Positions 38,953 to 50,900 of a stretch of DNA of 62,733 bases are shown here, piece after piece. A model generated the notes under the pieces. That model worked only from the letters and a program-made list of their open reading frames with translations, was not told the DNA's origin and did not search any database. Each line of letters begins with the position of its first letter. Position 1 is the first letter of the stretch. The stretch covers positions 1 through 62,733 of the IMG/VR virus record IMGVR_UViG_3300023115_000020; one strand, 5' to 3'. Position numbers and translations under genes: made by a program. Source of the DNA: a virus.

Positions 38953-38959
38953 TATTTAT
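38953..38959 (-). promoter_or_regulatory. Late promoter (exact TATAAATA)
   Basis: Minus-strand ATAAATA preceded by T, 20 bases before ATG 38932. One of two elements matching the full T4 late octamer; it overlaps the end of the giant gene. Confidence 0.72.
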
Positions 38960-41900
38960 AGTCTACCAACAACAACTTCAACAACGCCTCTGTCTTCGCT
39001 GTCTTTTGTGCCAACTGCTTTACCAATAACAGTACCTAGTTTAGGATCGTTATCAACAATAGCATATCCTGGTATAGCACTTGTTACAAGCATATCACCT
39101 TTTTGTACTTTACCAATAACCTTACAAGGAACACGACCTGTTAGTGCTAGTTCTACAGCAGTGTCTCCTTCTAAGCCTTTATTCATTAAGAATCCTGGGT
39201 TAGTTGAAACAACGCCTGCAACTCTACGGTCACCTTTAACAGTACATGCTGTAACTTCTTCATCTCCACCAAATACTAGTACAGTTCCTGGTTCGTATGC
39301 TTCATCAGCAACATATTTCTCTGCCAAGTCAGCGTAGTTAGCAGTAGATGCATTACCACTTAGATACGGAACAGATAATGTTGTAGTACCTGGATTGTAA
39401 GTATAGCTTGCACTGTTAGCAAATACCTCATTAGAAGTACCAGTACCATCTGAGAATAGTGGGAAGAAAGTACCTGAGGTTGTTGTATCTGTGACAGCTA
39501 AATTCGAAGCTGTCTCTGCTGTAACATCTGCACTGTTAATAGAAATTTCACCATTAGATATACTAATACCAGTACCGCTACTAAATGCTGCTCTAGCTCT
39601 TGCAGTTGTGTGATATAGGTTGCTAGAACCTTCACTTAAATCATCAGTGTCATGGTTACCAATACTTGAAACTCGACCATACAAGTATCCTGTTGTTCCA
39701 CCTGTTCCGTCTAGATCAAGGATCGTTGTTGTTCCAGATACTATGTCACCTTGTAGATTTCCTGTAAACTTAGTTGTCGAAATCCCACCGTCTGCTATGC
39801 TAGTACCTGTGCCTACTTTTAATATATTGCTAGTTGGATTGTATGTTAATGCTGCATCAGTAAATAATTTTTCATTTCCGTCTGCACCACTTCTATCACC
39901 GTAGGCATTGTTAACAGTAGTAAACGTAACAAAAATGTCACTATCTAATAGTCCGTCAGTTTGACCAGCAGTGTTCATTTGCGAAGTTCTTAGTGTATTT
40001 GCTATTACAGCTTCGTCAACGCCACCTGTTAATGGACCATTAAATTTACCGTAGAAAACTGTGGCATTTGCATCACTACCTGCCTGTACTGTACCAACAT
40101 CAACAATAATATTACCACTTGAATCTTTAATATCACCTTGATGTGTACCGTAGTTAGTTGTAATGTATGCCTTATCCCAATAGTTGCTGCTTGCACCTAT
40201 GTTTAGTGTACCATTAGGTTCAAAGTTACTATACGATGTTATTGTATTTGAAATAGTCAACCTATTTTGAACAGCACCATTATTGTGTGCTGTTTGAATA
40301 ACTAGTTCACTTCTTTCACCACCATTTGTTGCATTAGTAGTATTACTAACTATATTTGTAAGTATTTGATCAGTTTCTTCAGCTGCGTTAACACCTCTAA
40401 ACTGTATTACTCCCATATTGTCTGTGTCTAGACTATCAACATCTGTATCAAACCTTTGAAGAATGAGCGATGGAGCACTGGCATCAGTACGAGCTTTTAT
40501 TGTTAAACTATCGTTTGAAATAACCGAATTAATTTTTAAGGTATCAAAACTTACATTGTCGCCCAAATCAATGTTGCCATTTACAAACAAATCGCCTTGT
40601 ACAGTAACATCATGATTAAATGTAGCAGTACCTGCGTCTGACATATTGAACGATAGTGCAGTAAATTCAGTGCCATCGTCATTGCCACGTATACGTAATA
40701 CTTTATCTTGTTCAGTGTGATAAATGTCAGCACCGCTGGTAGTATTAGTAAACTTCAAGAAGTCTGTGCCATCGTCTTTAAATGTAATATCAGCATCGTT
40801 AGCATCAAGGATAATATCACCCTCCGCATCAAGTGTAATATCACCGCTTGCAGATAAACTAACTGTACCACTTGCTGCGGTAGTATGAGTTGCACTAATA
40901 CTTACAGCACCTTTTTCAGCAGTTAACCCTATACCACCACTTGCTTCGGCAGTAAAGTTTTTCTCAGTACCGCCAACATCAATAGTAAATGCACCTTGTG
41001 TTGTAAGCTCTTGAGCATCTTCTGTAAGTGCAAAGCCCATTCTTTCATCAGTACCGTCGTTGAACTTAATGTTCTCACCGGCAGCATCTAGTATAATGTT
41101 ACCACTTGTAGTAGTTTCAATTTCAAAGTCGCCACCTGCTCTACTAATCTTATTGTCATCTAACACACTGTTATCTACAGTTAGTTTAGTAGTAGTTAAG
41201 TTAGTACCATTAACAGTTAATGTACCTGCAATAGTTGTATTACCATTATTACCTGCAACAGTAAACACTGCTGTACCACCGTCTGGTACTGATCCGCCGG
41301 ATGAAACGTTAAATGTATTAGTGATCGATGTAGAACCATTTGCAATGTGCATACGATTTACACCATTAGTTCCCAGTTTAATATTATTCTGTTCAACTTT
41401 AAGTGCAGATCCGTATCCATTAACTACAAGTGCAATTTCTTTTGCGTCAGTTGCCCAACCACCTGCACCTATAGAAACACCTGTACCAAGTGATGTAAGT
41501 TCACCTGGTGCTTGAATAAAGTTTGAATATATCCATGGTGATACCAAGTAAGGTTGGCTATTAGCAATCTGCGGACCTTCAGTGTTTTGCTGGAAGTTAC
41601 TTGCATATCCACCGTAGTTAACATCATCTTTAAGTACAGTTGTTGAACCTATTTGTACCGATGCACTCGGAATTGCCACTGTGCTCTTATCTGTTGCATT
41701 GCTAGGAGCAGTACCTGACAGTTCCATAATTAAATGATCGTTTGGTGTGTATAGTGTTAGTTTAGAATTAACAACATCCAATGCTCTTGTGCTGTCAATT
41801 ATTAAACCTTTAATATTGATCCAGCCACCTAAGTTTAACTGGTTGTTAATATTACCAACAACATCTCCAGTTGCTAATGTCCTTACAAGAGAATCATTAG

Positions 41901-44900
41901 CACCAGTTTTAGTAATATCTGTTGTTCCGTAAACTTTATCTCTAACTTTAACCAGTGCCTTACCAATTAAGTTTTGCGAAGTTATAATTGATGTTGGAAC
42001 ACTTGCTGGACCTAATGATGAACCATTCTTTATTTGCAACATTCCAATTGTATTAAATGCTGTTCCACTTACGTTTACAAGAACAATTTGGTTTTCGCTG
42101 TTTACATCACCTTGTAGTGTACCTTCTGCGGCAGTGTTACCTACCTGTGTAATAATTGGTGATGTACTTGCATCTATTGTTACTTCGCCTGTTAGTGTAA
42201 GAACAGTTCCACTTAGTTTTACAAGATTGCTGTCATTAAAGTCGTTATCTTGAATACCACCACCTTCGTCAACAATCATGCTAAACGGAATAGCTCTAGT
42301 AATACCAATTTCGCCTGCACCTTCTTGATTGCCATCAAAGTCAATATCTGCACGACCAATTACAGTACGTTCTGGAATTTCTTGTAACTTGTCAAAAGTA
42401 ATACCTCTGTCTTTAACATTAATATAACCTGTATTAAGAATTCCGGTAATATATGTAGTACTCTGAGATTGTGTATCTTTAGTATAATCTGCATTAACAG
42501 CAATTCTAGTTAAGTAATTTGCAGAACTGCTTCCTATACTAAACGAACTTGCTGTTCTTACTTTGATTTGATCAGTTACACCGTCGCCTGAATTTGTATT
42601 ATTTGCAATCACATATGCAACTCTTGCACCATTTGATTGTGTGATAATATCACCGGCTTGTAAAGAACTCATAAATGTTGTATGATTTGATCCTGCTAAA
42701 GTCCAAATTTGGTCCTCTGCAAATGTACTTCCATCAAAAGCAACAACACCTTGACTTGCTTGACGTGTGCGTTGACCTGTAGTTCTAACATATTCTGGAA
42801 CACTATTGTTGCCTAGTAAAGCACCGCCTTGTATCTGTAGTTGTTGGCCGCCTTCACTTTCTGGTAAGAATGTACCTGTAACATCTTCAAGAACTAGAAT
42901 GTTATATCCTTGAATAGTATTTGCTAGTGCTGCAAGTCCTACTACTGCTGTACCTACTGCGTTTGTATTTCCTTGTTGGGTAATAATTGTTCCTGCTGTT
43001 ACTGGAACATTATCTTGCAGTTGTAAAGTAACAGTTGTTTTTTCAAAGTAATTAGAGTTAGTTAACACTGGAGCAGTGTTTAGTTTTAGTTTATTTTGAC
43101 TAATATCTGCGTATGTATTAACATCACTGTTAACGACTGCTTCGTCCTGTAGCTGTAGATTTATTTTAGTTTCACCTGGGAAAATAATATCCACATCATT
43201 TTGTGCTTGTGTTGCTCTCTTGCGTTCAACACTAATATTAATATCACTTCTTGATGCAGTTCCTGGGTCACCGTCTTCAGTTTTATTTGCTTCGCTGGCA
43301 TTTGCAAACTCAAGTGTTGTAGTAACAGGTGCGCCGTCAAAACCACCTGTAGTATTACTCCAGTCACCGCCCGAGTTTTCAATCTTTTCGTTACTGAAAT
43401 CACTTACTGATAAGTCGTTAGCTGATAGCGGACTAACTGTTGAAGTTGTTAAATTACCAAACAGATCTTCAACAATCAATGCTTCACCAACAACAAACTG
43501 TTTATTTGGATTTCTGTTAATTACTTGTATTTCATTATCTTGTGTTTTTTGTCTATTGTCATTGGTTGTACTTGAACCTTGTGGCCAAATAACTTCACCG
43601 TATGCACCGCTAGCCTGTCTAAGGATGTATCCTCTTTGTGTAGGAAGATTATTATTTGCACCATTTGTTGTAATTGTTGTAATCTTTAAAGGACTATAAA
43701 CTAGTACAAAAACTTGTTCATCGTTATCAAGAACTTTTGCTTCTAAATCTTCTATATAGGCTGCTGTAGCAGATGTTACACCAGTAATTAGTTGTCCTAT
43801 TCTCCAATCATCTGGGTTACCTGTATTTTGTTTAACATAAACTCTTCTATTACCAGTTAGAACAACAATATCATTTTTACCGTATTCTGATGCAAAGTCT
43901 ATTTGATTAAGTTCAATATCTCTAAGTTCTTGAACCTCGTCATTTGCAAAAACACGTTTGTCAACGTATTGCTTATTGGTAGCGTCTAGATCATCTGAAG
44001 GATCGCCTAACTGTATTAGTCTACCACCCTGCATGTTCATTGTATGTACAGGAAGTCCTGCAACAATATCTGGAGTAAGTATTGGATTAAGTTGTGGTAA
44101 GAAACCGTCGCCTAGTTTTGCTAGTTTGACATTCATGTTTCTATCATAACCTAAACGTCTATCAATATATTGTTCTACAGCATAAGATGTTGGAACAGTA
44201 CTATTATCAATTGGTGACATACCGTTATCACCTGTAAACTTACTAATTGTTTCACCATCTCTAAATCCAAGTCCGTCTAGACCAGAAATATTAATCTGCG
44301 CTGCAAATTTAACTGTACCTGTACCTTGGTCAACTTCAAAGAACTTACCAACTCTAAAGAAGCCGTCTTCGTCTGTTGACATAACAAACACACGACCCTT
44401 ACCTTTTTCCCAGACTTGAGATTTTTCAGCTGTGTCTGCGTTAGTGTATGCTTCTGCTTTTGCTTCTGTTGCTTCACCAAATAGTATATTTGGATAGTTA
44501 GAAGTATTAAATCCGCCTGTACCAATGTTACTAAAGTCGTGTCCTGTAGCACGAGTTAATGAAATATTAACTGTAATACTTGAAGGTTCTCCGTCCTGTA
44601 CACCTATACTTAGAACAAGTTGTTGATTTTGTCCGCCTAGTCTTAAAGGTCTAGCAATACCACTTGTTGGTGGTGTAGGACTACTTTGAGAATTTTTGTC
44701 GCTAAGTGGAGTTGACTCTAATTCATAATATGGGAATCCTGTTAGTAGTGAACTTCCTGCTGGAACACCTTGGTAGTTTCCTTCACCATCGTGATATGCT
44801 TTAACAACATGAACTCTGTCTTTCCAACCAAAGATCATGTCTGCATTATTAAGTCTGCTTAGTGTGTCACTATCTGTAACAGGAGCAGTTATTGCAACTA

Positions 44901-47900
44901 AAGTATCACCTGCTGTACTACCAAATGTAGTACTTGAACTAATCCCAACAACTTCGCTAGGCGTTGCTGCTGATGCGCTGCCAGCTATGGTGATTACACC
45001 AGATGTAGTAAATGCTGTTCCGTTCCAGTCTTTAAGCCATAGTGTAGTTGTATTAGTTAGTGATTCTATAGCAACAGCACTTGCACTTCCTTGAGTAATA
45101 ACATCGCCTTTAGTAACAGAAACTTGGGCATCTAGTACAAGTTTAACTTGTGTTTCAAATTTTGAGTAATCAACTGTTGATAAAATATACTTATAGTTGT
45201 CATCAAATGTTACAAGATTCCAACCTGAAGGTAAATCGTTATCATTAATTCCACCCCAGTCTGTAATATTTTGTTTGCTAAAGTCTAACGATCTATATAC
45301 TTTTGATGATTCGTCGAGTACAACAGCAGTTGAAGGTCGGATGCTTGTATTTGGATCAATATTATCAAATATTAATTTAGCACGTTGTCTAATAACAACA
45401 GTTTCGCCACCGTATAACGGATATATTAATCCACCAGTTGTTGTACTTCCGCTTACATCGCTTGTTTGATTTGAGAAAGATATTTTCCAAACAGCACCGT
45501 TGCCGCCTTCTAACGGTAATCCGCTAGTGTCTCCACTCGAGTTTGTAGCTGTGACATTAACGCCGTCTGTATACACAGTAGTATCTTGTCCAGTATATAC
45601 ATTTGTAATTTTAATTCTGTCAGAATTGTTAAAGAAATTAGTAGTACCATCTGGTTGTGATATGTATACTTGAGTACCACCAACAACATCGCCGTTACTG
45701 TCTTTTGTTTTTTGTGGTACTACAATAGTACCAACAGCACCTGTATTTTCTTGTGTTATAGTGTCACCATAATCTGCAATAACATAATCATCTAGTGTAA
45801 GAATAATTTGGTTAACTGCTGGAATACCTTCCTCAATAAATGCTGAAACAACATTAACAACTTCAAACTTTCTTAAATCAGTACCTTCTTCGTCTGCAGG
45901 GTAAATATCACCATTAGTGCTTAATGTTCCAGATAAACTTGCAGCAGAAGATAAAGCCTCATCACTGTAAAGAGTAAAGTTATTAACATCAACAACACTA
46001 ATATACCAATCACTGTTTAACCCAGTAACACCTACACTATCTGAAATAGTAACTTTCTGTCCAGTTTCCCAGCCGTGTCCTATTAAGTTAATACTATTAG
46101 GAGCAGTAAATCCGTCTATTTCTTGTTTTTCGGTAAAGATAATATCTATCTCACCTTCTGGAATAGGAGTAAAGTCTGTGTCATACACAAACACATAATT
46201 TTGATTTGCATCAGCTGATGCTTGAATGGTTGGGTTCACATAAACTTTAGCAGTCTGTACAGTGTTATATGCTAGTTGTCCTGATTGTGGAACTTCGTTA
46301 GGGTCACTACCTGCTGCAACAAGACCAAAGTTACCATATGCGTTAGAACCGCCTACTGATCTAATTTCAGAACCATTATTTGCGTAATAAGCAGCATGAC
46401 AGTAGTATGTAAACATACCGACCATCTCTGACAAACCAGTGTTAGTTACAAGTAAGCCGTAACCTAGGTCGTTAATTTGTGTAAAGTCGTTTCCTAACTG
46501 TGATCTGTTACCAGCTGTTTGTAGTACAGTTGGATAGTTTTCTATCTGACCATATGTATATTGTTTGTCACCATTACTATCGTAGTAAGAACCTAATACC
46601 GGACCTTGCCATCCTGTCACAAGTCCATTACTGTCTGTAACACCAGAGTTGGCATCTAGGATAAGTTCACAAGTACCTGCATCAATGTCGTGGTTAACTA
46701 TTGAGTTAACTTGATAACGTATGCCATTTACATAGAACGGAGCAGGAAGCTCAGGTCTTCTAACAAATAAACCGTGTCCTACGCCTACACCATTGACTGT
46801 AACTTGTGATCGTTTACTTCTTGCAAACAATCTAAATGCATTACCATTCTTTTGACCAACAATTTCAATTGGCATGTTACCGTTAAATCCGTCAACAAAC
46901 ATACCACCTCTAAATGCTTGTTTGTTAGCAGATTGTGCAAATGAAGAACCTGTCTGAATATATGGAGATTTAGTTAGAATCTGTCCAGCAGGGTCAAGCA
47001 CAGTCATAAATCCACCGTGTCCTTGAACAGTACAGTTACGTATAATAGTAGCATCGTTCATTAAGAACACATCCATGTCTTTGTTGTTTAATGCAGGATT
47101 ATATTCTGCATTGAATGCATATACAATGGTAGAAATTAAATCATTAACAACACCGGCTGCACCAGCTTCTGCTGTTGGTAAATTAGTTTTCCAAGTTGTT
47201 ATAACTGTACCTGTTGGTTCTTGTATACCTGCTATGCTTAACAAGTCTGCACAAACAGTAGCAATTCTATTAATTGCTTGAGATGTAATTTCTTCTTGTC
47301 CTACTTCAACGGCGTTTTCGTAGTACTTTCCTTGCACTTCCATTGATTGGTCATTTCGACCTTTTACTAAGTCGTATGCAAGTGCATCTACAATGTATCC
47401 AATATCTCTTTTACATTTTGTAGTAAATGTAAACTTACCTACACTAACACTATCTGGAACACCAGCAGCACCATGTGCTCCTGATACACTACCAGAAATT
47501 GTATCAGCAGTATTAAATGCTCTAGTAGGTGATACAAGAATAACTGTAGTTTGTCCGGCAGCAGTAACAGGATCTTCTTTAACAATACCAGAAGCACCAT
47601 CACCGCCTAATTGAGTCATTGTTTCACCTTTAACTGCGGCAACAGTTCCTGTGAATACTATAGTAGTTTGTGCCCAAGTACCAAATCCTGCTGTCTGAGC
47701 AGCAGTTGCTTGGATATCCATCCAGTCATAAATTTCTTCTTGTATGTTTGCTTTGTTTTGTGTTAAAATTTCAGCAGCATTTTCTCTGCCGCCTCTATTA
47801 GTAACAGACACTAAAGAATTATTGTTTACAGGCTTTGTAGGATCTTTAGCATAATGCCATCCCATATCAAAATCACGAGTGTTAACAGTGTTAACAGAAT

Positions 47901-50900
47901 TAATAGTTAGTCCAGCTTGTACAACACCATTTAAACTAAATGGGTCTGTATTTACAAACTGTCCACTTGCTGGGAAGTTTGCACCTGCTGGGTTATAGCC
48001 GTCAAAATATGTTACAGGTACTGATGTAGCATTAACAACATCTTCTAGTATTGTTGCTTTTTTATTTGTGTTACTATTAATAAATGTAATAGTTCTGTCA
48101 ACAATATTTACATTAGCATCTGCACTTTGAAGATTTGTGTCAATATCTGCTTTGGCATCTCTATATGCTTGTGGAATGTTTGTTCCATTTAAACTAGCTG
48201 ATGGCAATGTTGCTGCTGCTGGCACAGTTTGTGTAGCAATAGCATTTTGTATAATATTAAGAAGTGTTTGTGCTTCAGACTCTTCAGTTACTGATGCATT
48301 TGCACCACTGGTTACCTGATCATTGATACCGTCTGAGTTATCATTACCTGTTGCGCCAGTTAAAGTTACGCCAGTAAGTACTTCGCCTACAATGTTTTTG
48401 AAGTGTGTTATTGCAGTTTGGATAACAGTTGCAAATGTAGCATTAATATTTAAAGATGTATCTGTAAAATACAATCTTGCTAAAGTTGTTGAAGCATCAT
48501 TACCGCCATAAAGTATATCATATGTTAATGCATCTATCCAACGATAAATGTGTACACCTAAAAGATTTTCAACTGTTTGATTATATCCTGCTGGTGGAGA
48601 TGTATCATTTTCAACGTGTGCTAATATATCATCTCTTAAAAATGGTTTGTTGTTTTGTAATTTGTCACGTGCAGCAACTTTATTAGAATCAACGCCAGTC
48701 CAATCCGGAAATACAATAGTTTCTGTTACATCAGCAATGTATCCAGGTAAAGGAATACCGTTACCGTCTAAACTACCTACAGTGTTTGTATCTACATTAC
48801 CATTTTCAATAATATCTAAAACAGTTTCAAAGTATTCCGTTGCTCGTTCAACCATTGTAGAGTTGTCTGCTACGTCATCTAATAATTTTACTAAGTTACC
48901 TGCAAATCCAACTGCTGCAAGTTCTTGTGCTAATTGACTATTTTGTACAACGGCACCACTTGGATACTGATATGCAAGACCGTTTATAACTTGATTATAG
49001 TTTGTTCCTAGCACTAAGTCAAACCCAGCACCAGTAAGAATATATTCTAAGTCTCTTTCACATTTGGCTTGATCATATGTAAAAGTACTTGTTTGTGTAA
49101 TTACATCGCCTTTGTATGCAGTTAGTGTTCCACCTGTAATTGTTAGTACTGCTTCATCTTGGAAAGTAACAGTATTATTGTGAAGTGTTAGTCCATCAAA
49201 GTATTTGTCGCGATAGAAATAAGTGTTTGCCCATTTAGATTGTGATACACGATTCTTTGGACGTATAATTGCACGTCTCATCTCGTCGCCAACAATAGAT
49301 ACCTGAGACGAAACTTTAATTGGATAATCTTCTTCGTAGATTCCTGATTCAACCATAATGGTAATTTGTTTAGTACTAACTCTGTTACCAAATTCTAAAG
49401 TATCACCTAATGCATCTGCAACTTCAACTCCTTGAATATCACGTCCTGCACCTTCTACTAAAAACTCAAATGGTTCTTCTAATATAAGTTCTAGCTCGTC
49501 TACATTATTAGCATTGTTAATATCGTTGCTGTAACTAACAATACGACCAATAGCACCACTTCTTGTACCAACTACAACTTTTCCTGGAATTAAATCAATG
49601 TTTCCGCTTTGTCCTTGCCATACAGCATCTGCACTACCGTTATCAAATTGAATAACATACGGAGCACCTTCGCGTAATGTAGGAGCACCGTCAAGACCAT
49701 CTCTAATAATACTAGTAACAACATTGAACTTTGCTTCAAACACATCTATTGCTGCACTTGGTGCATTAGCTGCTGCACTTGGTGCAGCCGGATCAAAGTA
49801 CTGAACGTAGTCAACGTTTCTTACAGTTGGCCAAGTAGTATTAACAAGTATATAATCTCTAAGTAATTCTAGTGCAAAGTTAATAATAGCAACAGTTTGT
49901 TCTTCTTGTGTTGTAACAGCAAGTCTACCGCTAGAGTTACTGTAGTATCTTAAACCTGCATTTCTTGATAGTTTGTTAGCAGTAGGACTAGACTGTGTAT
50001 CTAGTTTTGCTGCATCAATAATATAGCCTAAGTCTCTAGCACATATTGCTTCATTGTATGCAAAGTTTTTCCAAATATAGTCTGGATCAGCTTCTGTAAG
50101 TGTTAGATCTGCTGTAGCAGTTTCAATTTTATAAGAAGCATAAGCGATAGCTTCTGCAATAACAAAGTCTTTGTTTTGTACAATAAGTGATTGTAATTTT
50201 TCTGTACTTGCACCGTAATCTGCTCTTTCGCCTTGTTTAAATTCTGCTGAACGAACTTTTGAAGGTGTTAAGTTTTGTGCATCAGTACCGTATTCGATTA
50301 CCTGCATGTATGGACCAGGTTCAACTGGACTTGCTTCTACAATTTCTTCTGCTCTACGTGCCGCCGCATTAACAGTACGATATGCATATGCTAGTGAACG
50401 ACCTTCTTTACCTGGAGGTGTACTTGCTTGAGTATCGTCACCTGTTGTGCTAACAAACAAGTTAATGTTAGATGCAAAACTTGTATTGTCTACATAGAAT
50501 TTTGTAGCAGCCTGTAAATCTTCAATGCCGTTCGGAGTACCTATGCCTGCAAGTTCGCCTGGATGATCTTCTAGATACAAAGTACCTTCCATTTGATCGC
50601 CTTGTCTGCGAACAGCACTTTGGCGTGGTATTGCTTCATTAGCAAGATAATCGCCAGTTAAATCATTTGGTTGATAATAATAATCTGTTAGTGTTTGTGT
50701 TCCGTTGCCGCCTGCAACATTTATTCTGTTAACTCCTGCTTCCGCATCAGCCTTAGAAGAATATAAACCTAATTGGGTATCATTAATAACTCTGATATAA
50801 AATAATGACTCAGGAAATTCTGCAACATCATTTAGATCTGCTTGTGTTGCTTGGTCAACTGCACTTGTTCCTGTAGTAGCATATACAAATGATGCACCAT

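Noticed and set aside
41060-41515. 151-codon plus-strand frame inside the giant fibre gene
   Set aside because: Antisense to continuous fibre coding sequence with repeated Thr/Val codons; composition is the mirror of that sequence and no start signal is present.
43161-44552. Short minus-strand frames (43161-43403, 44277-44552) within the fibre gene
   Set aside because: Alternative reading frames of the fibre gene with Leu/Gln/Lys-rich content and no ribosome sites; not frameshift remnants since the main frame is intact.
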